Below are positions 50,214-59,723 of a stretch of 64,000 nt of DNA, one piece after another (the first letter of the stretch is position 1; every line of letters starts with the position of its first letter). The stretch spans positions 1 to 64,000 of the forward strand of contig NZ_JAHBDK010000030.1 in assembly GCF_019956415.1 (NCBI RefSeq), given 5' to 3'. The notes beneath the pieces were generated by a model that did no database searches, was not told the DNA's origin, and saw only the letters and a program-made list of their open reading frames with translations. A program made the translations under genes and the position numbers. This stretch comes from Pseudomonas sp. GL-B-19. Lineage in GTDB: Bacteria > Pseudomonadota > Gammaproteobacteria > Pseudomonadales > Pseudomonadaceae.

Positions 50214-50939
50214 ATGAGTGTTATCGATACGACCAGTGGCTTGAGCCTCAATGATGTTTTGGCCAATTCTTCGGTCAAGACCAACAATACCAGCAGTGAT
50301 GGTCTGGCTTCAGCGACCCAAAGTGCCGCTGGTAAAAAAGAGTTGGGCAAAGACGCGTTCCTGCAATTGCTGGTGACCCAGCTGAAAAACCAGAACCCGC
50401 TTGAACCGCAGGACAACGGCGCGTTCGTCGCTCAGTTGGCGCAGTTCAGCAGTCTGGAAGGCATCACCACGCTGAACGATACGGTCAGCGGCATTGCCGG
50501 CAATTACAACTCCTCGCAAGCGTTGCAAGCCTCTTCGCTGGTAGGCCGCTCGGTTATCGCCCAGACCGACACCGCAGTGGTTGATACCTCCAAGAGTTTC
50601 AACGGTACGGCAGTCGTGCCGGCATCGACGGACCCGGTGACGGTCAAGATCACCGATGCCGATGGCAAAGTCGTTCGCACCATCGACCTGGGCAGCCAGC
50701 CAGCCGGCAACGCCAGTTTTATCTGGGACGGCAAGAACGATGCGGGCGAAGTGGCCGCGGCTGGAACGTACAAGTTCGCCGCCACCGCGACTTACGACAG
50801 CCAGGCGACCTCGCTGGTGACTTACCTGCCGGCAACCGTTAACAGCGTGACCATCAGCCAGACCGGCGGTGAGTTGATGCTGAACCTGGCCGGCCTGGGC
50901 AGTATTGCCCTGTCCAAAGTACAAACCATCGGTATATAG
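50214..50939 (+). CDS. flgD: flagellar hook assembly (capping) protein FlgD
   Basis: Scaffold that caps the growing hook. The 241-residue protein has the family N-terminal segment GKKELGKDAFLQLLVTQLKN QNPLEP (about 40-65), followed by an FlgD Ig-like/tudor domain (TVKITDADGKVVRTIDLGSQ; FIWDGKNDAGEVAAAGTYKF). Starts 15 bases after flgC. Confidence 0.95.
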   Translation: MSVIDTTSGLSLNDVLANSSVKTNNTSSDGLASATQSAAGKKELGKDAFLQLLVTQLKNQNPLEPQDNGAFVAQLAQFSSLEGITTLNDTVSGIAGNYNSSQALQASSLVGRSVIAQTDTAVVDTSKSFNGTAVVPASTDPVTVKITDADGKVVRTIDLGSQPAGNASFIWDGKNDAGEVAAAGTYKFAATATYDSQATSLVTYLPATVNSVTISQTGGELMLNLAGLGSIALSKVQTIGI

Positions 50940-50970
50940 AGCCGGCTAACACGGCACAAAGGAGTGGAGT

Positions 50971-52299
50971 ATGTCTTTCAATATCGGCCTTAGCGGTCTC
51001 TATGCCGCCAACAAACAACTGGACGTAACCGGCAACAACATCGCCAACGTCGCGACCACCGGTTTCAAATCCTCCCGTGCAGAATTCGAAGACGTGTACT
51101 CGGCCACCCGCCTGGGCACTGGCAGCAAGACCATCGGCAACGGCGTGCGCCTGGCCAACGTTTCCCAGCAGTTCAGCCAGGGCGACGTGAGCAACACCGG
51201 CAACGTGTTGGACATGGGTATCCAGGGCAACGGTTTCTTCATCCTCAGCGACAACGGTTCGATGAGCTACACCCGTGCCGGCACGTTCAAGACTGACGCC
51301 GAAAATTACGTGGTCGATAACAACGGCAACCGTTTGCAGGGTTATGGCGTAGACGCCAACGGCAAGATCATCAACGGCGTGCTGACCGACTTGAAAATCG
51401 ATACGTCGAATCTGACACCGCATGCGACCACTCGTGTCGATCAGACGATGAACCTGAACTCCTCGGACGCACTTCCAACCGTGACGCCGTTCAACGTCAA
51501 AGACACCAACAGCTACAACAAAACCATTTCGACCCCGGTGTACGACACGCAGGGTAACAAGCACTCGATGGACCAGTACTACGTAAAAAATCCGGGGGCC
51601 AACTCCTGGACTGTTTACACCTACATGGACGGCCGCAGCCCAAGCGACCCGACGCAAAACCCACCGGAGCCGATGATAGCGGACATCACCTTCAATCCGG
51701 ATGGCAGCATCAATACGCTGACGACCCCTCCACCTCCAGCCACGGGATGGACGCTGACCGGTACCACGCTGACCATGACAGGCTGGAAGCCGGGCGTGGT
51801 GGTTGACGCCAACGCCAACCCGCCAACCTGGGCCCTGAACGGCTCGGACGCCGCTGCTGGCGGTGTTGCGTTCGACATGGGTAAAACCACTTCGTACGCT
51901 TCACCGACCGCACGTACTGCGCAGTACCAGGACGGCTATGCCACTGGCCAGATTTCCAGTCTGACCATCGACGAAAGCGGTGTCATGACCGCCAATTTCA
52001 GCAACGGGCAAACCAAGGCCGTCGGCCAGGTAGCCGTGGCCAGCTTCGCCAACGAACAAGGCTTGCAGCCAATTGGTGGTACCCGCTGGAAAGAAACCTA
52101 CTCTTCGGGCGTGGCCGGCGTCGATGCACCGAAAACCGGTACGCTGGGTTCAATCGTGTCCAACTCGCTGGAAGAGTCCAACGTCAATCTGACCAACGAA
52201 CTGGTTGATTTGATCAAGGCGCAGAGCAACTACCAGGCGAACGCCAAGACTATCTCCACCGAAAGCACCATCATGCAGACCATCATTCAAATGGCTTGA
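50971..52299 (+). CDS. flgE: flagellar hook protein FlgE
   Basis: Structural subunit of the hook, 442 residues. N-terminal rod/hook signature GLYAANKQLDVTGNNIANVA and C-terminal LTNELVDLIKAQSNYQANAK TI flank a variable middle rich in Pro/Thr (NPPEPMIADITFNPDGSINT; TTPPPPATGWTLTGTTLTMT) that forms the exposed hook surface. AAAGGAGTGGAGT precedes the ATG. The operon ends here with a terminator; flgF and later genes are not adjacent. Confidence 0.95.
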   Translation: MSFNIGLSGLYAANKQLDVTGNNIANVATTGFKSSRAEFEDVYSATRLGTGSKTIGNGVRLANVSQQFSQGDVSNTGNVLDMGIQGNGFFILSDNGSMSYTRAGTFKTDAENYVVDNNGNRLQGYGVDANGKIINGVLTDLKIDTSNLTPHATTRVDQTMNLNSSDALPTVTPFNVKDTNSYNKTISTPVYDTQGNKHSMDQYYVKNPGANSWTVYTYMDGRSPSDPTQNPPEPMIADITFNPDGSINTLTTPPPPATGWTLTGTTLTMTGWKPGVVVDANANPPTWALNGSDAAAGGVAFDMGKTTSYASPTARTAQYQDGYATGQISSLTIDESGVMTANFSNGQTKAVGQVAVASFANEQGLQPIGGTRWKETYSSGVAGVDAPKTGTLGSIVSNSLEESNVNLTNELVDLIKAQSNYQANAKTISTESTIMQTIIQMA

Positions 52300-52321
52300 T
52301 GCCTGATAGCGCTACTTGAAG

Positions 52322-52347
52322 AACCCCTCGTAAGAGGGGTTTTTTTA
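52322..52347 (+). terminator. rho-independent terminator of flgBCDE
   Basis: ACCCCTC-GTAA-GAGGGGT followed by T7, 23 bases after the flgE stop. Confidence 0.88.
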
Positions 52348-52441
52348 TGGGCGGGATTTGTCTCGGGTCCTGACATCCTGGTTGTCTGTATTGGCCTTAT
52401 CGCGAGCCGGCTCTCAGCTTTGTAGTTGTTCGAGCTGACGC

Positions 52442-52536
52442 CATCGCGGGCAAGCCTTGCTCCTACAAGATTGGTGCCGTGTCCAACAAACGCGGCAGAC
52501 ATAAACTCTGTAGGAGCAAGGCTTGCCCGCGATGGC
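52442..52536. repeat. facing REP pair between flgE and the EamA gene
   Basis: CATCGCGGGCAAGCCTTGC continuing TCCTACAAG at 52442-52468 faces its near-perfect reverse complement at 52509-52536. It has the same core as the pair at 4851-4937. Confidence 0.85.
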
Positions 52537-52557
52537 GTCATCGTCAGCACCACAAAA

Positions 52558-53463
52558 CTACCTGGCAGCCACCTCAGCGACTTTCACCGAAGGCTTCAAC
52601 ACCAACCACAACGCCGCTGCAATCAATACCCCGCCATAGATATGCGCCATGGACAACGGCTCATCCAGCAACAATGCTCCCCACAACACCCCGAACGGCG
52701 GGATCAGGAAGGTCGTGGTCATCGACTTCACCGGCCCGACCGAGCTGAGCAAACGGAAGTAAATGATGTACGCAAGCGCGGTACACACCAGCCCCAACCC
52801 AAGCAACGACAACCAGACATTCCAGCCACCCCAGCTCGCTGGAGGATGGCTGATCACGCTGTACCCGAACAGCGGCAACAGAAACAGCGTCGCCCCCAGC
52901 ATGCTGCCTACCGCAGACAAACGGCTGTCGAGTCCGCCGGCCTGATCCAGCCAGCGGCGGGCGAGGAAACCGGCAAAGCCATAACAGGTGGTGGCGAGCA
53001 GGCAGGCGAGGGCGCCCATCAGCAATTGCATGTCGAACGCGACCGGGCCCGCGCGAGTCAGCACGCCAACACCGAACAATCCGAGGAATACTCCGCCGAG
53101 CTTGGCGGCGGTGAGTCGTTCATGAAAGAACAACCCGCCGATCAGCACGCCCATCAGCGGTGTGGTGGCGTTGAAAATGGCCGAGTACCCGGCCGGCAGC
53201 ACTTGGGCGGCCACGGAATAGAGCGTCGCCGGAATTCCGGAGTTGATCACCCCGAGTAGCATCACGGTCTTGAGTTTGCCTTTGAAATCCCAGCTGATGC
53301 GCATCAACCCGAGAATCACCAACAAGCCGGCAGCGGCAATCGACACGCGGAAAAACGCAGTGGGGATTGTGCCAATCACTGGGGCGATGATGCGCATGAA
53401 CAGAAAGCTCGCACCCCAAATGGCCGCCAGTGACAGTAAACGGACGATATCGACGGGGTTCAC
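52558..53463 (-). CDS. EamA-family (DMT) permease
   Basis: A 301-residue inner-membrane protein with ten predicted helices in two EamA repeats (LLSLAAIWGASFLFMRIIAP; VNSGIPATLYSVAAQVLPAG; second half GALACLLATTCYGFAGFLAR). Members export amino acids or other metabolites; the substrate here is not shown. The start is a GTG at 53463 (VNPVDIVRLLSL) because AAGGAG lies 6 bases upstream on the minus strand; the longer frame has no membrane features at its N terminus. Confidence 0.88.
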   Translation of the reverse strand: MNPVDIVRLLSLAAIWGASFLFMRIIAPVIGTIPTAFFRVSIAAAGLLVILGLMRISWDFKGKLKTVMLLGVINSGIPATLYSVAAQVLPAGYSAIFNATTPLMGVLIGGLFFHERLTAAKLGGVFLGLFGVGVLTRAGPVAFDMQLLMGALACLLATTCYGFAGFLARRWLDQAGGLDSRLSAVGSMLGATLFLLPLFGYSVISHPPASWGGWNVWLSLLGLGLVCTALAYIIYFRLLSSVGPVKSMTTTFLIPPFGVLWGALLLDEPLSMAHIYGGVLIAAALWLVLKPSVKVAEVAAR

Positions 53464-53621
53464 GGTGCTCTCCTTCCTTGATGGGGACGAGAGTGTTGCT
53501 GAGCGCCAGATCGATGGCAACCGAAAAACGGGCAAATAATCCGAGCGAAAAATTACGCTTCTCCTGCACCCGGTTCACTGGCTAAGCTCAGGGCTCACGA
53601 ATTCCCGCAGAGGTCTCACCC

Positions 53622-55340
53622 ATGCCGCAGCAATGGCCAGCCGCCGATATCGCCCGAATGATCCTCGATGGCTTTGACGATTACCGCGAGCATTTCCGTC
53701 AGATCACCGACGGCGCACGGGCCCGTTTCGAGCAGGCCAAATGGCAGGAGACGCAAGTCGCGTCAGCTGCGCGGATCAATCTCTATGAAGAAAAAGTCAG
53801 CGAAACGGTGGAACGGCTGCGCATCGCGTTTGACGCCGACACGCTGGATGTCAGCTGCTGGCCGCTGGTCAAAAGCGCGTACATCACATTGATCGACCTG
53901 CGCTTCGACGATGAACTCTCCGAGACCTGGTACAACTCGATTTTCTGCGGTTTGTTCAGCCATGACCTGATCAGCGACGGCTGCATGTTCATCCACACCA
54001 CCCGCCCGAGCCTGCGTCGGGCCCGCGCTGCACAAACCCGCACCTACAAACCTCAGGGTCAATTGTCCGGCATGCTGGCGAGCATATTTGCCGACTACCG
54101 CTTCAGCGAGGATTACGCCGACCTGGCCGGTGACTTGAGCCGCCTCGAAGCGCAACTGCGCGAGAACCTGCCGGACTGGGTGTGCAAAGACCCGGAGTTG
54201 AGCGTCGAACTGTTTTCCTCGGTGCTTTATCGCAATAAAGGGGCGTATCTGGTTGGGCGCATTTACACCCACGACGAACAGTGGCCGTTGGTGATTCCGC
54301 TGCTGCACCGCGAAGGTCGCGGGATTCAGATCGATGCGCTGATTACCGATGAAGCGGACGTGTCGATTATCTTCTCGTTCACCCGTTCGTACTTCATGGT
54401 CGACGTGCCGGTACCGGCGGAGTTCATTGGTTTCCTCAAGCGTATTCTGCCGGGCAAGCACATCGCCGAGCTGTACACCTCGATCGGTTTCTACAAACAC
54501 GGCAAGTCCGAGTTCTACCGGGCGTTGATCAATCACCTGGCCAACACCGACGACCAGTTCATCATGGCCCCCGGTGTGCGCGGCATGGTCATGAGCGTGT
54601 TTACCCTGCCGGGTTTCAACACCGTGTTCAAAATCATCAAGGACCGTTTCTCGCCGTCGAAAAACGTCGACCGCGCCACAGTGATCGAGAAATACCGCTT
54701 GGTAAAAAGCGTCGACCGCGTCGGGCGCATGGCCGACACCCAGGAGTTCGCCGATTTCCGTTTCCCGTTGAGCAAATTCGACCCGGCGTGCCTGGAGGAA
54801 TTGCTCGAAGTCGCCGCGTCCACGGTGTCGGTGGAAGGTGACACCGTGCTGATCCGCCACTGCTGGACCGAACGGCGGATGACGCCGTTGAACCTGTACC
54901 TGGAAAACGCCAACGAGGCGCAGGTGCACGAGGCGCTGGAAGATTACGGCCTGGCGATCAAGCAACTGGCGGCGGCGAACATCTTTCCCGGCGACATGTT
55001 GCTGAAAAACTTCGGCGTCACCCGCCACGGTCGCGTGGTGTTTTATGACTATGACGAGATTTGCTTCCTGACCGAGGCCAACTTCCGGCACATCCCGCAG
55101 CCGCGCACGCCGGAAGACGAGATGGCGTCGGAGCCCTGGTATTCGATCGGGCCGCTGGATGTGTTTCCTGAAGAGTTTCCGCCGTTTCTGTTTGCCGATT
55201 CGGGGCAGCGGCGGCTGTTTGATCAGTTGCATGGTGAGTTGTACAACGCCGATTACTGGAAAAGCCTGCAGGAGGCGATTCGCACCGGCAAAGTGATCGA
55301 CGTGTTCCCGTATCGGCGCAAGGGCCTCGATAACGAATAA
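53622..55340 (+). CDS. aceK: isocitrate dehydrogenase kinase/phosphatase
   Basis: Bifunctional enzyme that inactivates or reactivates isocitrate dehydrogenase by phosphorylation, directing isocitrate to the glyoxylate shunt during growth on acetate. The 572-residue protein has the regulatory domain in the first half and an ATP-binding kinase-like domain after about 310 ([17 protein letters not shown], then [31 protein letters not shown] with Asn and Asp catalytic positions). Glyoxylate shunt genes are not adjacent. AGAGG precedes the ATG. acsA in this window serves the same acetate metabolism. Confidence 0.95.
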   Translation: MPQQWPAADIARMILDGFDDYREHFRQITDGARARFEQAKWQETQVASAARINLYEEKVSETVERLRIAFDADTLDVSCWPLVKSAYITLIDLRFDDELSETWYNSIFCGLFSHDLISDGCMFIHTTRPSLRRARAAQTRTYKPQGQLSGMLASIFADYRFSEDYADLAGDLSRLEAQLRENLPDWVCKDPELSVELFSSVLYRNKGAYLVGRIYTHDEQWPLVIPLLHREGRGIQIDALITDEADVSIIFSFTRSYFMVDVPVPAEFIGFLKRILPGKHIAELYTSIGFYKHGKSEFYRALINHLANTDDQFIMAPGVRGMVMSVFTLPGFNTVFKIIKDRFSPSKNVDRATVIEKYRLVKSVDRVGRMADTQEFADFRFPLSKFDPACLEELLEVAASTVSVEGDTVLIRHCWTERRMTPLNLYLENANEAQVHEALEDYGLAIKQLAAANIFPGDMLLKNFGVTRHGRVVFYDYDEICFLTEANFRHIPQPRTPEDEMASEPWYSIGPLDVFPEEFPPFLFADSGQRRLFDQLHGELYNADYWKSLQEAIRTGKVIDVFPYRRKGLDNE

Positions 55341-55361
55341 CCTCGTTTGGGCGACCACAAA

Positions 55362-55433
55362 CCTGTAGGAGCCCGGCTTGCCGGCGATGGCGTCCGTAAG
55401 ATCGCTATCGCCGGCAAGCCGGGCTCCTACAGG
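55362..55433. repeat. facing REP pair between aceK and hrpA
   Basis: CTGTAGGAGCCCGGCTTGCC continuing GGCGATGG at 55362-55389 and its reverse complement at 55406-55433, separated by only 16 bases. The arms pair almost perfectly. Confidence 0.87.
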
Positions 55434-55530
55434 GAACAGTGGCCATTCGAAAAATCGCCGCGCTCATTTGTACCGCCAAATCTGCGACAATCGCCCCCCT
55501 GCGCCACTAGACGACTGAATTGCGTACCCG

Positions 55531-58500
55531 ATGACCGACGAATCGCCCTCCATCGACAAACTGCTGAAAAACCTCGATCACGCCATGCTTGCCGACCGCC
55601 ACCGGCTGCGGCGGCAGTTGCTTGAGCTGCGCAAGAAACCTGACGAGGCCAAGCTGGCCCTGTGGGTGACGCGGATGCAGGCATCCTGTGATCAGGTGTT
55701 GGCGCGGCGGGCCAGCCTGCCGGTGATTCGGTACGACGACAGTTTGCCGATTGCCGCCAAGCGCGACGAAATCAAAGAAGCGCTGCTCAAGCATCAGGTG
55801 CTGATCATCGCCGGCGAAACCGGCTCGGGTAAAACCACCCAGTTGCCGAAGATCTGCCTGGAAATCGGTCGCGGCCAGCATGGCCTGATCGGCCACACCC
55901 AGCCCCGTCGAATCGCCGCCCGCAGCGTGGCCAGCCGCGTGGCCGAAGAACTGGCGACGCCACTGGGCGCGCTGGTCGGTTATCAGGTGCGATTCGAGGA
56001 TCAGAGCGATTCCAACACCCTGATCAAACTGATGACCGACGGCATCCTGCTGGCGGAAACCCAGAACGACCGCTACCTCGAACGCTATGACACGATCATC
56101 GTCGACGAAGCCCACGAACGCAGCCTGAACATCGACTTCCTGCTCGGTTACCTGAAAACCCTGCTGCCGCGTCGCCCTGACCTGAAAGTCATCATCACCT
56201 CGGCAACCATCGACCTGGAGCGCTTCTCCAAACATTTCGATGACGCGCCGATTGTCGAAGTCTCCGGCCGCACCTTCCCGGTAGTAACCTGGTATCGCCC
56301 GCTGACCCTGGAGCAGGACGAAGAGGGCAACCGCGTCGAGGATGACTTGACCGTGGACCAGGCAATCCTCGCCACCCTGGACGAAATAGCCGCATTCGAA
56401 CGCAGCGAGCGCAAGAGCCCCGGTGATGTGCTGGTGTTCCTGCCCGGCGAGCGCGAGATTCGTGACGCGGCCGACATGCTGCGCAAGGCCCAGCTCAAGC
56501 ACACTGAAATCCTGCCGTTGTACGCGCGCCTGTCGCCGGCCGAGCAGCAGCGGATTTTCCAGTCGCACCCAGGCCGCCGCGTCGTCCTGGCGACCAACGT
56601 CGCGGAAACCTCGCTGACGGTGCCGGGCATTCGTTACGTGATCGACAGCGGTACCGCGCGCATCAGCCGTTACAGCTACCGCGCCAAGGTCCAGCGCCTG
56701 CCCATCGAAGCGATTTCCCAGGCCAGCGCCAACCAGCGTAAAGGTCGCTGTGGTCGGGTCGAGCCCGGTATCTGCATTCGCCTTTACGGTGAAGACGATT
56801 TCATTGGCCGTCCGGAATTTACCGACCCGGAAATCCTGCGCACCAACCTTGCCGCCGTGATCTTGCAGATGCTGCATCTGCGCCTCGGCGAGATCACCGA
56901 TTTCCCGTTTATCGAACCGCCGGACGGTAAGGCGATCAGTGACGGTTTCAACCTGCTGCAAGAACTCTCGGCGGTGGACCGCAACAGCCAGCTGACCCCG
57001 CTGGGACGCAATCTGGCGCGTTTGCCGGTGGACCCGCGCATGGGCCGCATGCTGCTGGAAGCGGCGAAACTCGGCAGCTTGCAGGAAGTGCTGATCGTCG
57101 CCAGCGCCATGTCGATTCAAGACCCGCGCGAGCGTCCGCCGGAGCGTCAGCAAGCGGCGGATCAGGCCCACGCACAATGGAAAGACGTGGACTCGGACTT
57201 CGCCGGGTTGGTCAATCTGTGGCGCGGTTTTGAAGAACAACGCCAGGCACTGACGGCGAGCCCGTTGCGTAATTGGTGCCGCAAGAACTTCCTGAATTAC
57301 CTGCGTCTGCGCGAATGGCGCGACTCGCACCGCCAGTTGAGCCTGATCTGCCGCGACATGCAGCTGAGCATCAACAAAGAGCCGGCGGACTACCCGAAAC
57401 TGCACAAAGCCGTGCTCTCGGGCCTGCTCAGTCAGATCGGTCAGAAAACCGATGAAGGCGATTACCTGGGGGCCCGTCAGCGGCGTTTCTGGATTCACCC
57501 GTCATCCGGGCTGGGTAAAAAACGCCCGCAATGGCTGATGACTGCTGAGCTGGTGGAAACCACCAAACTCTATGCGCGCATGGTCGCCAAGATCGACGCC
57601 GACTGGATCGAGCCGCTGGCCGGGCACCTGATCAAGAAAAACCACTTCGAACCGCATTGGGAGAAGAAGCGCGGTCAGGTCGTGGCCTTCGAGCAGATCA
57701 CCTTGTTCGGGCTGATCGTGGTCGGCCGCCGGCCGGTGCATTACGGGCCGATTGACCCGGTGGTGTCCCGTGAGTTTTTCATTCGTGAAGGCCTGGTGCG
57801 TGGCGAAATTCAATCCAGGGCCAAATGCCTGACGGCCAACGCGCAACTGCTGGAACAACTTGACGAACTGGAAGCCAAGGCCCGCCGTCGCGACATTCTG
57901 GCCGACGAAGAAACCCTGTTCGCCTTTTACGATGCGCGATTGCCGGCGGAGATCCACCAGACCGCGACCTTCGACAGCTGGTATCGGGTCAACAGCCAGA
58001 AAGACCCACAGCTGCTGATCATGCGCGAAGAAGACGTGCTGGCCCGCGAGGCCAGCGAAGTCACCGCCATGCATTACCCGGACACCTTGCACATCGGCGA
58101 TCTGGAACTGGCGCTGAGTTATCACTTCGAACCCAATCATCCACGCGACGGTGTGACCTTACGCGTACCGGCACCGTTGCTGCCGATGCTGCCACCGGAA
58201 CGTCTGGAGTGGCTGGTACCGGGTGTGATCGAAGCCAAATGCATCGCGCTGGTGCGCAACCTGCCCAAGGCACTGCGCAAGAATTTTGTGCCGGTGCCGG
58301 ACTTCGTCAAAGCGGCGCTGCAGCGCATGACGTTCGCCGAAGGTTCGTTGCCTCAGGCGCTGGGCCGCGAATTGCTGCGCATGACCGGCGCGCGGGTCAG
58401 CGATGAAGCGTGGGCCGAGGCGTCGCAGCAGGTCGACAGCCATTTGCGCATGAACCTGGAAATCGTCGACGGCCAGGGCAAGTTCCTTGGCGAAGGGCGT

Positions 58501-59442
58501 GATCTGGCCGAACTGACCGCGCGTTTTGCTGAAGCGAGTCAGGCGGCGTTGGCTGTACCGCAATCCGCGAAAAGCCAGCAGCCGGTAGAAGCGAAAGTCT
58601 TTGCCGCGGTTGCCGAGAAAACCCAGCAGAAGATCGCCGGGCTGTCGATGACGGTCTACCCGGCGCTGGTGGAAGAAGGTGGCACGGTCAAGGAAGGGCG
58701 TTTCTCGACGCCGGCTGAAGCCGAGTTCCAGCATCGCCGCGCCTTGCAACGTTTGCTGATGCAGCAACTGGCGGAACCGGCGAAATTCCTGCGCGGCAAA
58801 TTGCCGGGGCTCACGGAACTGGGCCTGATGTACCGCGATATGGGGCGTATCGACAGTCTGGTGGAAGACATTCTGCTGGCCAGTCTCGACAGCTGCATTC
58901 TCGAGGGTGAAGAACCGTTGCCGCGCGATGGCGCCGGGTTGGCGGCGTTGGCCGAGCGCAAGCGCGGTGGCTGGACTGACCACGCCGAGCGTCTGGCGAA
59001 GCTGACGCTGGAAATCCTCAAGCTCTGGCATGGTCTGCAAAAACGCTTCAAGGGCAAGATCGACCTGGCGCAAGCCGTGGCCCTGAACGACATCAAGCAG
59101 CAGCTCAGTCATTTGGTGTATCCCGGTTTTGTCCGTGAAACGCCGATGCTGTGGCTCAAGGAGTTGCCGCGTTACCTGAAAGCGGTCGAGCAGCGCTTTG
59201 AAAAAATCGCTGCTCAAGTGCAGAGGGATCGGGTGTGGAGCGGCGAATTGTCCGGCCTCTGGACCCAATACCAGGCCCGCGCCAGTAAACACGCCCAGGA
59301 AGGCAAGCGTGATCCGCAGCTGGAACTCTATCGCTGGTGGCTGGAGGAATACCGGGTTTCGCTGTTTGCCCAGCAATTGGGGACCAAGGTGCCGATCTCC
59401 GACAAGCGCCTGAACAAACAGTGGACCCAGGTCGAACTGTAG
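55531..59442 (+). CDS. hrpA: ATP-dependent RNA helicase HrpA
   Basis: DEAH-box helicase acting on RNA (in E. coli linked to mRNA processing and stalled ribosomes). The 1303-residue protein has the full set: Walker A AGETGSGKTTQLPK near 92-105, DEAH in VDEAHERSLNIDFLLGYL near 192, SATIDLERF, TNVAETSLTVPGIRYVIDSG and the motif VI QRKGRCGRVEPGICIRLY, then HA2, OB and the long C-terminal HrpA-specific region. Length agrees with E. coli HrpA (1300). Ribosome site is weak. The stop codon lies inside the REP arm that follows. Confidence 0.96.
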   Translation: MTDESPSIDKLLKNLDHAMLADRHRLRRQLLELRKKPDEAKLALWVTRMQASCDQVLARRASLPVIRYDDSLPIAAKRDEIKEALLKHQVLIIAGETGSGKTTQLPKICLEIGRGQHGLIGHTQPRRIAARSVASRVAEELATPLGALVGYQVRFEDQSDSNTLIKLMTDGILLAETQNDRYLERYDTIIVDEAHERSLNIDFLLGYLKTLLPRRPDLKVIITSATIDLERFSKHFDDAPIVEVSGRTFPVVTWYRPLTLEQDEEGNRVEDDLTVDQAILATLDEIAAFERSERKSPGDVLVFLPGEREIRDAADMLRKAQLKHTEILPLYARLSPAEQQRIFQSHPGRRVVLATNVAETSLTVPGIRYVIDSGTARISRYSYRAKVQRLPIEAISQASANQRKGRCGRVEPGICIRLYGEDDFIGRPEFTDPEILRTNLAAVILQMLHLRLGEITDFPFIEPPDGKAISDGFNLLQELSAVDRNSQLTPLGRNLARLPVDPRMGRMLLEAAKLGSLQEVLIVASAMSIQDPRERPPERQQAADQAHAQWKDVDSDFAGLVNLWRGFEEQRQALTASPLRNWCRKNFLNYLRLREWRDSHRQLSLICRDMQLSINKEPADYPKLHKAVLSGLLSQIGQKTDEGDYLGARQRRFWIHPSSGLGKKRPQWLMTAELVETTKLYARMVAKIDADWIEPLAGHLIKKNHFEPHWEKKRGQVVAFEQITLFGLIVVGRRPVHYGPIDPVVSREFFIREGLVRGEIQSRAKCLTANAQLLEQLDELEAKARRRDILADEETLFAFYDARLPAEIHQTATFDSWYRVNSQKDPQLLIMREEDVLAREASEVTAMHYPDTLHIGDLELALSYHFEPNHPRDGVTLRVPAPLLPMLPPERLEWLVPGVIEAKCIALVRNLPKALRKNFVPVPDFVKAALQRMTFAEGSLPQALGRELLRMTGARVSDEAWAEASQQVDSHLRMNLEIVDGQGKFLGEGRDLAELTARFAEASQAALAVPQSAKSQQPVEAKVFAAVAEKTQQKIAGLSMTVYPALVEEGGTVKEGRFSTPAEAEFQHRRALQRLLMQQLAEPAKFLRGKLPGLTELGLMYRDMGRIDSLVEDILLASLDSCILEGEEPLPRDGAGLAALAERKRGGWTDHAERLAKLTLEILKLWHGLQKRFKGKIDLAQAVALNDIKQQLSHLVYPGFVRETPMLWLKELPRYLKAVEQRFEKIAAQVQRDRVWSGELSGLWTQYQARASKHAQEGKRDPQLELYRWWLEEYRVSLFAQQLGTKVPISDKRLNKQWTQVEL

Positions 59443-59506
59443 GAGCCGAGCTTGCTCGCGATGGCGGCATCAAAGACGCCATCGCCGGCAAGCCGTGCTC
59501 CTACAG
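59437..59506. repeat. facing REP pair overlapping the hrpA stop codon
   Basis: CTGTAGGAGCCGAGCTTGC continuing TCGCGATGGC from 59437 and the facing CATCGCCGGCAAGCCGTGC continuing TCCTACAG ending at 59506. The TAG stop of hrpA (59440-59442) is the TAG of the REP core. Confidence 0.8.
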
Positions 59507-59723
59507 TTGGGGGAGGTACTTCATCTCGCAAAAGGCGCCAAAACCCAATGTTTATGGCAAACTTCGCGCCTATAAACGCCGGTTCCGCGGTTTTGAGCCC
59601 TTCAAGGTTCGGGGGATCGGAATAAAGCGATGCCTGGTTGGCTTCCCATGACGGGAACAGACCCCTTGTGTGTTGGTACGTCGGTGCCAATGCTTTCTGC
59701 CTGAACAGATTAGAGAAACAACC

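Noticed and set aside
52426..53259. 277-codon plus-strand frame across the REP pair and EamA gene
   Set aside because: Starts in a REP element, low-complexity Gln/Arg/His composition, antisense to a clear membrane protein gene.
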